Below are positions 48,598-60,477 of a DNA stretch of 64,000 nt, piece by piece. Position numbers and translations under genes: made by a program. The notes below the pieces were generated by a model. The model saw only the letters and a program-made list of their open reading frames with translations, made no database searches and had not been told where the DNA came from. This stretch comes from Molanna angustata. Lineage: Eukaryota; Arthropoda; Insecta; Trichoptera; Molannidae. Location: positions 26,240,958 to 26,304,957 of the forward strand of contig OY754969.1 in assembly GCA_963576475.1 (NCBI GenBank), given 5' to 3'. The stretch's first letter is position 1, and the number at the start of each line of letters is the position of its first letter.

Positions 48598-48760
48598 CCC
48601 CCCTAGACAACATGCAATTAAAGCTAAGCGTTATATCGCTAAGCGATAGAAATGTATGAAATTTGTGGCTGTCACGTGTTGTCATAGCGACCAATTTCAT
48701 ACATTTACTATCGCTTAGCGATATAACGCTTAGCTTAAATGACACGTTGTCTAGGCCCCC
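48598..48760. mobile_element. MITE (CCCCCTAGACAAC ends)
   Basis: Left end CCCCCCTAGACAACATG; right end the reverse complement (GTTGTCTAGGCCCCC). Long inner arms contain AGCTAAGCGTTATATCGCTA, GCGATAG and AATGTATGAAAT, with a loop around GTCACGTGTTGTC. Non-coding. Confidence 0.8.
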
Positions 48761-48861
48761 TGGTAACAAAACAATGAATTATTCCTGTCTAATGTGGTTC
48801 CTGAAAAGGGTCTTGGACATCATATAGAATATGTCCAAGGACCTGATCCTTTCCAATATTA

Positions 48862-49905
48862 CTAGTTGCATGTAACACATGAGATCCAACTGTCGATAGC
48901 GATAGTATGTATAGTTGAAGAATATGTACCAAACTATAAACCCATAGATACAAATTATTGAATATTTTCAGATATTTTGTTTTCTATACAACATATGTAG
49001 GTATGTATGTCAAGATAGGATAGTATGGAAGAAGATCCTTTTTCCTACCCAGAATATGCAAATTGCATGATGGTATGTATGTATGTTTGGAGATGAAGTA
49101 ACAAACTATTAAGTCTTCTTACATATTGTGTATAGGCGACTGCCATACAAAATGTATGAAGCGATGTCGTCACTAAATTCAATTTTTAAAAAAATTGTTA
49201 AAAAAAAATTGAGATCTTCTACTACAATGTTAATATTTTTTATAGAAAATTAAATTATCTAGTTGGGGTGTTTCGGCTTTTTTCGATAATTGTAAAAGTT
49301 TTGGAAATATAGGCAGTTAAACTCATAAATTTATCATAAAAAAAATATTTTTCTTAATAAAAAATGTTTGAGAAACCCTGGAATTTTTTTGAAAAAACTA
49401 ATTTGAGATTTTGTATTTGTCTATGTTTGTACCAATTTTCAACGTTCTACCGTTTATGGTTTCTGAGATATATGGAAAAATAAAATAAAAATTCAAAAGT
49501 TGATAACCCCTGACTGAAACAAAAATTCAAAATTCCGAGTATAAAAGTTTTGTAGGCCTGTAACTGTTTATATATTCTGAAATTTTAGGCTCTGTAAATT
49601 GAGCGGATCAAAAGTTATAAGGGGGGGACGGACACACAGACACACACACAGACACACACACACACAGACACACACACAGACACACACACACACAGACACA
49701 CGAAATGTTCTACTCCGAATTCTGAGTAAATCCGTGTATGGAACATATATGCTGCGAAGCCTCTAAGTTGGTGTTTTTTGACTTCAAAGTTGGAAAATCC
49801 ATGAAAAAAGTAGACCTCTCCATACAATTCTCGCGTATTCTGGCTTGATACATTGTCGATATGTTAAGAGAACAAAGTTCTCCTGAACAAATCGACAGTT
49901 GGATT
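48862..49905 (+). mobile_element. R1K repeat, near-complete copy
   Basis: Starts CTAGTTGCATGTAACACATG. Landmarks in order: TCGATAGCGATAGTATGTAT, GTCAAGATAGGATAGTATGG, GCGATGTCGTCACTAAATTC, GGGGTGTTTCGGCTTTTTTC, AAGTTGATAACCCCTGACTG, a (CACAGA)n microsatellite at 49630-49700, GAAATGTTCTACTCCGAATT, CATATATGCTGCGAAGCCTC. The tail past 49780 is shared with the copy that runs off the window edge. No conserved reading frame; non-autonomous. Confidence 0.85.
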
Positions 49906-50273
49906 ATATGTGGTAAGGCAGCGGTACAGTGGCGAATTCTGGGAGGCATTAGTGTTTTTTTCTGCCTAAAAAGAACGTTGAGGTGTGCCTTGTTCATCTG
50001 TTTGGTATGTTGAAGTTAATATTTTTTTTAGAAGTGTGTCAATTTTTTGCCAAATAAGATTTTACGGTCCAGTTGTATGCCTAGTCTCTATGCCTAAGTC
50101 TCTGATTTCTTATTAATTGTCTCCTTATTGATTGTGTAAGTGCATTCTATTGAGAATGTAATGGAGAATGTATTTTTTTTACATTAACTAAGAGCTTATT
50201 GGAGATACAATAAGAAGTAAGTCTATTAAGGTCAAGTTGCAGGTCCTCACAGTCAGTAATGTCTTATAGTTTT

Positions 50274-51150
50274 TTAGATTTTCACATTGTCAGCGCATAA
50301 TATATAATTATTGTTCCTAAAGCATAATCCAATGTCAAGTACATAAATATTAAATAAAATAGGCCCTAAATGGGAATCCTGAGGTACACCTGATGACACC
50401 TGTGTTGGAGAAAATAGATGACCACCATTCTCCACCATTTGGCTTCTATTGGTACGGTACGATTTTATCCACCTAAGAAGATCACCATTAATACCCAAAA
50501 GTTTTAGCTTATTAATTATAATAATGACTTTATCAAAAGCTTTTGAATAGTCGGTATATATTGCGTCGTCGGTTTGTCTCTTGTTATTAAGGTTGTAATG
50601 AATTTTATTTAGAACAATGTTCAAATTTGTAATAGTAGAACATCCCCTGACAAAACCATATTGTTTAGGATCTAAATTAGGTTTTACCGCAAAGTACATT
50701 TGATTGTACAAAATCTTCTCGCAATTTGGAAACTGGTCAGTAATTTGAAACATCCTTCATGTTCCCACCCTTAGGCATAGGAGTGACTAAGCTTGTTCCA
50801 TCTATCAGGAAATGTACCATTGGATAGTGACTTTTTAAAAATATGATAAATCAGAATTGTTAAGGAGCTGGCACAACACTTCAAGAATATGTCTAGTAAA
50901 TCATAACTCCCCTGACTCTTACCTAAGTTGATTGAACATAGGTGTTTAGATACTGTTGCTATATTTTAGTAAATATTTGCTGTAGTTTGACACCCTGTAA
51001 CCTCCTCAGTACAATGTAGTGTGGAAAAATTGACTGAAGTGAAAACAGAGGCAAAGCAGTCCAACAAGAATTCTACAGATTCCTGTTTATTTTGAGCAGT
51101 ATAATCTCCGTTACTTAAATACTGAAATGAGTTAGCATTATGTTTCTTTG
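50274..51150 (-). pseudogene. Jockey-type reverse transcriptase fragment
   Basis: On the minus strand a frameshifted N-terminal piece (TPMPKGG, DVSNY) is followed by a 159-residue frame. That frame contains EKILYNQM, QYGFVRGCSTITNL, AIYTDYSKAFD, SSGVPQDSHLGPILFNIYV and a final CADNVKI. These correspond to RT blocks 1-5. The catalytic F/YADD box reads CADN, so the second aspartate is lost, and PQGS reads PQDS. It is an inactive remnant. Confidence 0.85.
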
Positions 51151-51267
51151 ATAAAATATATAACCGGAATTTTTTGACGTTTGATTTAATGTACTATACA
51201 AATACTACATATATACTTTTCCCTATCAATAATTGAAATTCCTTTTCATATTTTTCGGAGAAGAGCA

Positions 51268-51465
51268 ATTCTGATAATCTAAAGGATTGTGAGATAGCTT
51301 TCATCGCTCTTGTGATACTTTAATTCCTCATTTTCTAATTTGATTAATTGCAAATGGAACTGAATGAATTCTGATAATCTAAAGGATTGTGAGATAGCTT
51401 TCATCGCTCTTGTGATACTTTAATTCCTCATTTTCTAATTTGATTAATTGCAAATGGAACCATAT
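51268..51465. repeat. 100-bp direct tandem duplication
   Basis: The segment starting AATTCTGATAATCTAAAGGA and ending ATTAATTGCAAATGGAAC occurs twice with exact 100-bp spacing and no visible differences. It was recently formed. Confidence 0.9.
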
Positions 51466-51834
51466 TGGATATTTGTTTTGTGTTTGTTTTTTGTCATTCA
51501 TTTTATATTCCTTTGAGAAAAAGTTATCACAGTGGCTATATTTACATCATCACTGTCAATTACAGCTGACCAATAAGTGTTGTAAAGTGGCTATTGAAGC
51601 CTTAAAGGGCGTATGTAGACTTCAAGAGTGGCCCTGAACTGCTGCAATGTCTTAAATGGGATCAATCAACATATCATGTAGGTGCCCAATCACAGTAATA
51701 TAGTGGGGAATTTAGTATCATACCTTCATGGGGGAGTTGTAAGGTAGATGAACTCGCCAGAGCAGGTACCCTGTTATCTCTAGACACTATCTAGCATAGA
51801 CCTGGAATTCTTAGGTCAGTGAGAAAATGACTGC

Positions 51835-52260
51835 CTGTGCTAACCAGAGGTGGTCTGCGTGAAGAAAGCACACACTCCATTGCCAAACAAACATGGCCAA
51901 AATATAATCTCAGAAGAATCAGAGAGATACTCTTGTTCAGAAGAGACTCACTTGCCAGAGTCACATCGGTATTAACGGGACACTGGCTCATAGGAAAGCA
52001 TGCCAAGGCAAAGAGGAATAAGAGACTGTAGTCCATTTCCTCTGTCACTGTCCAGCTCTTTCTAGAAATAGGAGAAGCTCCTTGGGAAATTTCTTTTATG
52101 ATCTAATGGACATAGCGTCAGCCGATATCGTTGACGTTATGACATTCATTATGACTCAGGTTGGTTCAAGGGGAATAAGTAAAGGGGAGGACAGCCCCAT
52201 TTGTGGTATCACAAAGGGCCAATTGGCCTAAGTGTGTTCTTAAGATTTACCAACCGAAAA
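51835..52260 (+). pseudogene. I/R1-like non-LTR retrotransposon C-terminal fragment
   Basis: One plus frame reads ILLFRRDSLARVTSVLTGHW then LIGKHAKAK. After a frameshift the next reads HFLCHCPALSRNRRSSLGNF and DIASADIVDVMTFIMTQVG. The TGHW..G.HA and H.LC.CPAL motifs are the C-terminal RNase H-adjacent and cysteine-rich tail of I/R1-type elements. It ends in an A-rich tail at 52257-52265. Confidence 0.75.
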
Positions 52261-52705
52261 AAAAACAAGAGATAGCAAGGCGAAAAAAAATTTATGTTTG
52301 GCCTATTTTTTTGCACTAAATGATAAATACATCCCAAAAGACCTTAATATTAAAATTCATATTGACAATTCCTGCTTCAACAACTCCATATCTTGTAACT
52401 CAGCATGTATTAAATTATCAACTAAAAATAACATCAGATACCTGGGCATTATTATTGAAAGCAGTATGAAATGGAAATTGCATATAATTACTACTGTTGA
52501 ACGCCTTAAAAAGCTAATTTTTGTTTTTCTGAGACTTAGAAATATACTTCAAACAAACTTGCTTAAAACAATATATTTTTCACTATTTCAATCCATCTTA
52601 CAATATGGCATTATATGTTGGGGGGGGGGAGCTTTTAAAACTACTTTAGTGCCTTTAGAAGTTTTTCAAAGAATCATTATTAAAATTATATTAAAAAAGA
52701 GATTA

Positions 52706-53379
52706 TAACACTTTATTGTGATAAATAAAAATATAGAAGGTTCGTGACAGAGGTATTTATTTACAAACAAGTACTAAAGTTAAAATACAGTTAAAAGTCT
52801 GATCGCGTTGAAACACACTGTAGGTATAGTCCTTAGTTGCGTACACACACGTCGATAGATCGGCACTACTTTAATCGCAGGGACCCGGTGTATAGAGGTG
52901 AGCAACGAATGGGCTAAGTAGGCAGCAGTTCGGTACTACCCGCTACTCGCAAAGCTTACAACGTGCGATGTGCGGACACTGGTACGTGGCACTAGCTTCC
53001 AAGGGTAACGGCGTAGGACGGTAACCGAATAGGCCAAGTAGGCAGCAGTTCAGTCTTCCTCGTTACTGGGACGAGCCAAAGGGCTAGGGAGTTGAGTCGA
53101 TGGATAATAACCTCGCTGAAAGGCCCGATGCAGCGCGCTGTTCAGGAGCTGGTTAGTTAGTCCAGGACTCGTAGTGGAACTCTGCCGGTTTGGGCTCGCG
53201 CAGCGCCTTATATCGGTCCCGGTGGTGGAGCTAGGGGCGGAGTGCGGCGTAGTGGGGTGAACACGAGCCAATCGGGAAACGAGGCGACGTGTAGCACTGT
53301 AGATAAGGATGGTGCCTTATGTTAGAGAGAGAAAGTATTCGAGGCCACGCGGTACGACTCGTAATATCGTTCCGTTACA
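52706..53379 (-). mobile_element. solo-LTR-like insertion
   Basis: A 674-bp GC-rich segment flanked by AGATTA (52700-52705 and 53380-53385, possibly AGATTAT). On the minus strand it starts TGTAACGGAACGATATTACG and ends AATAAAGTGTTA. It has short imperfect inverted ends (TGTAAC / GTGTTA) and a poly(A) signal near its 3' end, as an LTR would. No internal domain is present, which fits a solo LTR. A DNA-transposon origin cannot be excluded. Confidence 0.6.
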
Positions 53380-53758
53380 AGATTATTTTGATTACTTATC
53401 CAAACTATTAATGTATTTCGAGATTTTAAAATTTCAACTGTTGAAAATATCTACAAAAAAATCTCATTGTTCCAAGTTCATAAAGATATTCTTATAAATT
53501 CAAACCAATTGTCATTTTCTATAAGCAGCAGAATAAATTCACAAGGATGTCTTACTATTCCTCTTTTACGTAAAACTGCCTCACAACATTTCTATAAGTA
53601 TAAAGGTACTAAGTGGTTTAATAAACTCCCTTTGAGTCTTAGACTCGAAAAAAATTATAATATATTTAAAAATAAAATTAAAAAATTGTACTGATTTATT
53701 TTTTGTTATTTCATTCTTGTTTTTGTGTAGCTTCATATTTTTTAGTAGATGTACACTA

Positions 53759-54145
53759 CCCTCTATTCAGTAACTATTGTAACTAAATTAGGAACGTTCT
53801 AAAATTGTAGATTTTAGATTTACGGTCTTATTTCAGAGTTATAAAATATAAACTTGGACTAAATGGAATAGGAACGTACTTATACTGGCCGGAACGTTCT
53901 TAAAAAGTCACTCAATTAGACATATTTTGAATAATTATGAAAATAATAAAAATTACATAATTTTCATAATTATTCATAAAACGTCTGATTCAGTAACTTT
54001 TTAAGAACGTTCCGGCCAAAATAGGTACGTTCTTATTCCATTTAGTCCAAGTTTATATTTTATAACGCTGAAATAAGGCCGTAAATCTAAAATTTACAAT
54101 TATAGAATGTTCCTAATTTAGTTCCAATAGTTACTGAATACGGGG
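53759..54145. mobile_element. Tc1/mariner-type MITE (CCCTCTATTCAGTAAC), copy 2
   Basis: A 387-bp element related along its whole length to 10278-10657. Ends CCCTCTATTCAGTAACTATT and the reverse complement, flanked by TA on both sides. It is inserted in the 3' UTR of the Jockey-like remnant. Confidence 0.85.
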
Positions 54146-54393
54146 TAATGTTTTAGCAAATGTAACAATATTAAATAGATACTCCCCTCTTTTAACACGA
54201 GATTTTATCTCAATTAAAGAGGGTTATTATGAATCATATGATGGAAATTGTATACCTTTTAAAATTGTGATTTATATGTGAAATTTGTATTGATTTTGTA
54301 TTAAATAAAAAAAAAAAAAACAATTGACATTTTAAACCACATTTTAATTAATATAGGTAGATAAAAATTAAAATACATAAATAATTCTCTGGT

Positions 54394-57300
54394 TTAAATG
54401 TTAACAATTCCATTTAACTCATCCAGCTTTTTGCGAATCCATTCTTCAGTAACATAAGGATTTTCAGGTGGAATTATATTTTTTCTTACCCATTCTGCAT
54501 GAATATTCGCCTTGAAAAATACTATACGTTTTTTAGGTGATATCTTGTTATCTGTAGGTGTAATTGTTAATGCAGTAATTTGGTACTGGCAGATTAACAA
54601 TACACCACCATGAGACATCTGAAAATAGAATAAAACACATCATATTGTACATTCAATCTCTGTAACAAGAAGGAGACTATACCTCAATTCCTTTACTATA
54701 GTCATCACTCATTATGTTGTTATATTAGATTGGAGCTATATAGAGTTTGTTCAAATTTGGTGTACTGGGTTATGAAAATAATCTTAAATTCGGTTCTGCA
54801 GCTAACCTGTTTAATAGATAATGCATTCCAAGTTAGATAATTGATTTCTTCTTCTTTTGTTTCAATCTTGAAGATTGGTTGGCAGCATTAAATTGATGCA
54901 TCTCCTCCTCCACTCCGCTCGGTCTTCAGCGACTCTTTTCATCTCCGTGTAAGAGGTACAATGCATGTCGCGGCACACCTGTTCTAAATACTCCCGGCGG
55001 GGACGCCCTCTGCCAGTTGTACCCTCAACCATTCCCTCTAAGATGATATGTAGGAGATCCTCGTGTCGCAACACATGGCCTATCCAATTTGCACGCCTTT
55101 TCGATATGGTGTTTGACAGGTGCCTGGTTTCCTTAATTCTGCTGAGAACCTCATCATTTGTTATTATATGGTCCCTCCAAGATATGCCAAGCATTCGGCG
55201 ATAGGTCCACATCTCGAAGGCATCCAATCTTTTGCGTTCTCTTTCACCTATGCACCATGTCTCACAACCATATAACAAAATACTCCATACAAATGTCTTC
55301 ACTAGTTCCTTTCGGAGTTTAAGGTCCATGTTGTTGGACTCGAACATCTTGGATTTTTTGTTGAAGGCGAGTTTTGCCTGGTGAATGCGACTGAATTGAT
55401 TTGGTGATTCAAAAACTCATACTTTACCTTAATTTTATCTTTTAGATAAACTTTGTCTTTGGACGGAAAGTATTGTCCACAAAGGATTCTGTAGTCCTTC
55501 GGTAATTCCTCTGTCCCACAATACTCTTTTTTACAAAAGAATGGAGCAACTACTTTTATATATAACTTATTCTTTGTTGGGACATTTTTGCCATCACTCT
55601 ATAATAAAAACATTAATTAAAAATATAAAAAGAAATACATTTTAATATGGACATAACATACATTGTAGTAGGTAGGTTCTACTATTGAATAGGAGTATTA
55701 TTTCAATCTTTGTATATAATGTAGGGAGGCCCGGATTAAGGGGTGGCCGCAAGGGGTCCGGGCCTCCAAACAACATAAGTATAAATATCACAAATGTCTA
55801 TGTAATTACTGTGAACTCTATAATGATAATCAGAAAATTTTTATCAAAAATATCCATACATTCTATCTTAGTTCTCTAGCTTGATAAGAAACATAATAAT
55901 AAAAACTTTGTATGCAAAACTAGTTGCATAAAAACGTATGAGATCCAACTGTCGATAGCGATAGTATGTAAATTTGAAGAATACGTACCAAACTATAAAC
56001 CCATAAATCCAAATTATTGAATATTTTATTTTCTAAACAAAACATGAAGGTATGTATGTCAAGATAGGATAGTATGGAGGATAGTCCTTTTTTCTACCCA
56101 GAATATGAAAAAAGCATGATGATAATATGCTTGTATGTTTGGAGATTAGGTAGTGCATACTGCCATACAAATTGTACGAAACAATGCCGTCACTAAATAA
56201 AATTTTTATAAAATTGTTAAAAAAGTTTGAGTATTACTACTATAATGTTCATGTATTTTATAGAAAATTAAATTATATAGTCAGGGTGTTTCGGCGTTAT
56301 TCGAAATTTTCAAAAAATTGGAAATAATGGCAGTAAAACACATAAATTTATCATAAAAAAATGTTTTTCTTAATAAATTTAGGTTCCGGGTGAGGCTGTT
56401 GTTGGTGTAATTGATTAGGTGACAGGAAAATTATTCGAAAAACAATTATTCGAATGCTCAATTTTACGAAAATCAATTTTACGAATGGCAATTATTCGAA
56501 TCACATTTTTTCGAAAAACAATTTTCCGAACACACAATTATCAGAATTTACAATTGTTCGAATTTTTATGACGTCATGTTGGTAGTATTGTGAGAGGAAT
56601 AAACCATAGATTTTTATTATAATATACTAGATGTCGTAGTTAGCAAATTTTGTATGAATCGAAAACAAATGACTCACTTTTTGCACGGAGTAGGTACTAC
56701 ATCTACATAGTACATATATTATGTTTAATAAAAATCTATGGAATAAACAACATGGCGACACACCGCGCTGTCAGATATCCTAGGATGTACACCTATTTTT
56801 TAAACCTAAACCTACAAAACTTTGGTAAAAATAGGTTTGTTAGGTTTGTTTGTAGTTATAATTGCGACTGGCGTGAGTCAGTTGCATTATATATTTAAAA
56901 AAGTAACTATAATATTAAAATAAAATAACTAAATTGGTGTGAATACTAGATACACATAAACTGGTGTACGAACTAGGCTATCCCGCCCTGTCAAACATCA
57001 GTTATTAAAAATGTGCAAACATACGTACCCAACAATAATACAACAAGTAATAATAGTCTTCATCGAATATATTTTACAACAAATATGTCAAAGGAGGCAA
57101 CATAATGACACAAAAATATATTAAATTCGGTTAATTGGTTTTCCATCAAATGTTAGTTCGAATAATTTTCTTTCGGACAATTGTCATTCTGATAACTGAT
57201 TTTCGAAAAATTGTTATTCGTACAATTGCGCATTCGAACAATTGTGTTTCGAAGAATTTTCATGTAATCATTGATTAAGGCGTAAACTGAAAAATCTTCG

Positions 57301-60213
57301 AGGTTATTCCTATTCCCTCTCCCTTCCTGTTCAATAGAGGTTTGTACCTTGTAAGCCTAGCTACTTATTGGATTGTATAAAAGCATTAGGGTACTTTACT
57401 GGTTATGTAGATATGTATTGTGTTTTATGTTTTACAACTAATTGTACATAAATTTCTTTTCCCAGAATTGAAATGAAATAAATACTTAAAATAACAAACC
57501 TATTCTAAGCAAAAGTTTGGATTTTATCCATGTTGTCTAATTTCATAATCTCTTTGAAATCGTATTAGAAATGTTCTGTTTTGTCTGTGTACCATATTAT
57601 CTACATTCTTCAATGTACTGATTTTACAATATCCTGTTTTGACTATATGTTGATTTGTCACTGTTCTGTTTTGATATGTTACGAATTGTCTTGTTTTGAT
57701 TAGACTTTAACGAGTTGTCCGGTCACCGCTTTGTATTGATGAAAATCGGGAAACCGTAGAAACATAAAACTGAAAAGAAAAAAAAAAAAAAACCTGACAA
57801 CAACTACACTACTCACATAAGGCGACACAGATTTTTACCTGCTAATGTTTTATAGGAAACGCTCCAAATGAGTACTCACTGTTAATATTCTAGAACTTTG
57901 TTGCACAATTATTTTTCTTAATTAATAAATATTATGTACGTACATAATATGTCCTATTCTGATTCGTCTAAATTTATCCCTCGGAATTTTAGTATATGAG
58001 AAATGTCAAAAAGTCGAATGCATTTATATGGGAAACATTACGTCACACCACCGCCCGGTTAAAATCCTTTTATCCACGGTCGCCCGTTGGTGAGAGACTT
58101 TTTCGTACTCTGAAACGAATCGGAATAGGACATAATATAACACTAAGGGAAGTCTCAATAAAACTAAAAATCAAACATTCTATAAAATGGACATATTATC
58201 CATTGCGTCCGTCATGTGATTTAAATTTTTCAGCTTCATTTATAGAAAAAAAAAATTTCATTTTGATTAAAAGAAAAACAATAACATGGAAATCTCTCGC
58301 CGTGGAAAATTATCAGTTTTGTTTATTAAAACAAGCTGTTTGAATTTTATGGAAAAAAAAATAAAAAACCACAATTAACTGGAAATTTCTCACTGTAAAT
58401 TTCAATGGAAATTTCTTTCTTTCATACTCCAGTATGGAATATAAGGTTGATTAAGTTATTTTGCGACAATAAGCATGATTTTATTAAAATTTACCTACCT
58501 CTAAATATGCAATCACACATGTTTCTCCAACTTGTGGTTCATCAAGGCGAACAGATAGGGGAGTATATATGTGCTTAGGAAGTGGTGTTTCCAGCTAAAA
58601 TTAGATTCATATAAGTATCAGATTAAAGGTAAGTACCTATAATTTGTATTTTGTAATTTTTTTGAGCCCACATGTAGGCATGGAGTAATATGTGGATCAT
58701 TTATTAAACAACTATAGGTAATTACATATCCAAGTATGACTCAAATTAGGTTTGAATGTGTGAGGCATTTAAGCGCCATTTTCAAGTGAATGAAATAGCA
58801 AATATGATAAAATTAAGTACTGCTGTCAATTACTCAGTGCCTGTGGCCAATTCTTAAAATCAATGTAGCCAAAAACAAATAAACCTATCAATGATTTGTA
58901 TAAATCTCAAAATAGACATCAAAAGAATAAATTGGGTACTTAAGATGGTTATAATATTTTCCTGATAATATTCATCCTCTAATTGTGTCACCCATTGTTT
59001 TTTTAACATCAAATATATAAATGTTTACGAAACAGTATCAGAAACATAATCTTCTCTCTCGTCCTTATCCTCATGACTGAGGATGACGGCTGTGATCTAT
59101 CACTCAGTGTGGCCCACATCCATGCTAATTTGTTCTGGGCAGAACGTAAAGCACTAGTCACTGAAGACCCAATACAGACTAAACAAGATGACTCTGTCCA
59201 ATCGGCGAGCAACCACGAGATTTTCGTAGTTTTTTCCTTTAAAAAATAAATAAATAAATATTTATTTCACCATATTTGTAAAATTTGACAATAGAAAGAG
59301 TTCTCAGCCCTCATGATTTACCTACAGTGTAAGGAAAACTTGTGCTTATATTCAAGTCATCTAAAAAGATGCAAAAAATTTGCCTGCACATTTTGTTCAA
59401 AGCCAATATATTTTAGGTACCTGCTGTAACCAAATATGTAAATAAAAACAGATTGCTTGTGGTAAATGATTGTAATTTTTTTATCATAATATTAATTTTA
59501 ATAAAGAGTTTCATCATGATTTCTTGCTTAGTTTTAAAACTATTTTTGGCAAGAGGGGACCAGAGGGGTGTTTATTTTTGAATGTCAATTTGAAAATAAC
59601 ATTATTAAAATTTTGTTATTTTTTTTGTTATGACAACAGAAATTTGACATTCAAGTAAAATGACATTTGAATTTATCTGTGCATTTATGTTATGTTTATG
59701 TTCCTGTCAATTATTGTCTATGTGAGATATCAAATTAATAAAAAAGTTTAAATTCCATTACATATCACTGTTAAATTCAGAAACTTTCCACAGTACACCT
59801 CTGATAACTCACCAGTTTCATTGCAATAGAATGAACGGTTTAGAAGTGCATACAATATAATAAATACTTACATTATTTGCATACTTACAAACATAAATTT
59901 TTAAATATAGAATTTATGGAATGCATACAGTTAAAATTGCAAGGTTGAATTGATTTTTTTCTTTGTAATTTCGGTCTTCATTTGTATAATTTTCATGAAT
60001 TAAAATTTTTTCTACAGAAATTCCATTATAGTCTTTATTTTCTGTTACCTTGTATACAAATATAGTTCTTAGTATTAGTTCAGAATTATATTTACTAAAA
60101 TCAAAAAATAATAAACACACATCAGCGTAATTATAATGGTTGTTATTTGGCTTAATAGGGTTGGTGTTCACATAAGCGCAATGGACGCAATACATTAGAC
60201 AGTTTTTAGTATT
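54394..60213 (-). CDS. serine protease homologue lacking catalytic Asp and Ser (partial, possibly decaying)
   Basis: Exons in transcription order: 60213-59929, 58594-58499, 55598-55428, 54618-54394, all phase 0, about 192 codons to TAA. The chymotrypsin fold is recognisable. CLMYCVHC stands for the TAAHC box, with His kept. ISVEKILIHENYTNED leads to FNLAIL for D(I/V)ALL, so Asp has become Asn. VGETCVIAY, an ILCG segment and SHGGVLLIC for GDSGGPLVC follow, so the catalytic Ser has become His. The end YVTEEWIRKKLDEL fits the C-terminal helix. Such proteins cannot cleave; insect homologues act as cofactors or binding proteins. The 5' part is unclear. The first exon begins after TATATAG, yet the upstream bases also look coding with a frameshift and an in-frame TAG. 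ATTAAA at 54343-54348 is a candidate poly(A) signal. Large introns hold a LINE tail, an R1K copy and a foldback element. Confidence 0.65.
54862..55347 (-). pseudogene. non-LTR retrotransposon C-terminal fragment in protease-homologue intron
   Basis: A 161-residue minus-strand frame has LVKTFVWSILLYGCETWCIG, FEMWTYRRMLGISWRDHITN-like, ISKRRANWIGHVLRHEDLLH and GRGRPRREYLEQ, then AEDRAEWRRR. This is the complete C-terminal region of an insect RT (Dong/RTE-like). The frame is unbroken, so the insertion is fairly young, but the RT catalytic region is missing. Confidence 0.85.
55725..55768. repeat. small GC-rich hairpin
   Basis: GGAGGCCCGGA and TCCGGGCCTCC pair perfectly around a loop of about 20 bases. 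It lies in an intron of the protease homologue and is probably a MITE relic. Confidence 0.6.
55920..56385 (+). mobile_element. R1K repeat, 3'-truncated copy
   Basis: Matches from CTAGTTGCATAAAAACGTAT through GATAGTATGGAGGATAGTCC to CATAAATTTATCATAAAAAA, then stops close to the foldback element at 56410. Confidence 0.8.
56410..57277. mobile_element. foldback element with (CAATTATTCGAAT)n arms
   Basis: The left arm 56430-56560 is a tandem array of degenerate ~15-bp units based on CAATTATTCGAATNN. The right arm 57125-57265 is the reverse complement of the same kind of array (GAACAATTGTGTTTCGAAGA, and so on). The arms begin AATTGATTAGGTGACAGGAA and, on the other strand, AATCAATGATTACATGAAAA. The core contains the dispersed repeat also at 11147-11295. 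Non-coding. Confidence 0.75.
57278..58498. other. intron of the protease homologue
   Basis: AT-rich. A plus-strand frame at 57996-58343 (115 residues) has no recognised motif and is probably spurious. Nothing else is seen. Confidence 0.45.
58595..59928. other. intron of the protease homologue
   Basis: AT-rich except for about 59030-59220, which is more balanced in composition and may be an unidentified transposable-element fragment. No gene is recognised. Confidence 0.45.
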
Positions 60214-60300
60214 CTATATAGGAATTAATAAACACGCATTGAATCGTCGGGAACAACAACGTCGCTGCTAGGAAACAAAAATCCAATCCATCCTCTGCCT
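60214..60300 (-). pseudogene. possible broken N-terminal exon sequence of the protease homologue
   Basis: On the minus strand, after an acceptor-like TGTGTCCACAG, one frame reads RGWIGFLFPSSDVVVPDDS. The next frame reads ACLLIPI followed by TAG, then the first assigned exon. The order WIGFLF...ACLLIPI...VHC resembles the PW..L...CGGSLI...AAHC region of trypsin domains. This suggests coding sequence with one frameshift and one stop. It could instead be coincidence or base-calling error. Confidence 0.4.
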
Positions 60301-60477
60301 CTCTGTGGACACAAAGCTTTATATTACGGTTTTTCCTTGTGCATCCATATGTGATATAATTTTAAATTGAGTTTTTTTATTTATGTATTTATATCATATA
60401 AAATACAAATATTATATATAGACAATAATGTATATCTCTAACAACAGATTCAAAACAGATAATACGTATAGTGTAAG

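Larger units (their letters stand above)
52290..54318 (+). pseudogene. Jockey-like retrotransposon 3' half, twice interrupted
   Basis: The frame 52298-52705 carries NNIRYLGIIIESSMKWKLHI and SLFQSILQYGIICWGG (RT thumb region). It is broken by the insertion at 52706-53379 and continues at 53390-53694 with LLRKTASQHFYKYKGTKWFN and KLPLSLRL before its stop. The 3' UTR is split by the MITE at 53759-54145 and ends in poly(A) at 54304-54318. Confidence 0.75.

Noticed and set aside
49615..49827. ORFs with long Cys-Val-Cys-Val runs (also 62672-62857, 63722-63994)
   Set aside because: They are translations of (CA)n/(CACAGA)n microsatellites inside R1K copies.
57996..58343. 115-residue plus-strand ORF in a protease-homologue intron
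   Set aside because: No recognisable motif, AT-biased codons, and no splice or transcript support.
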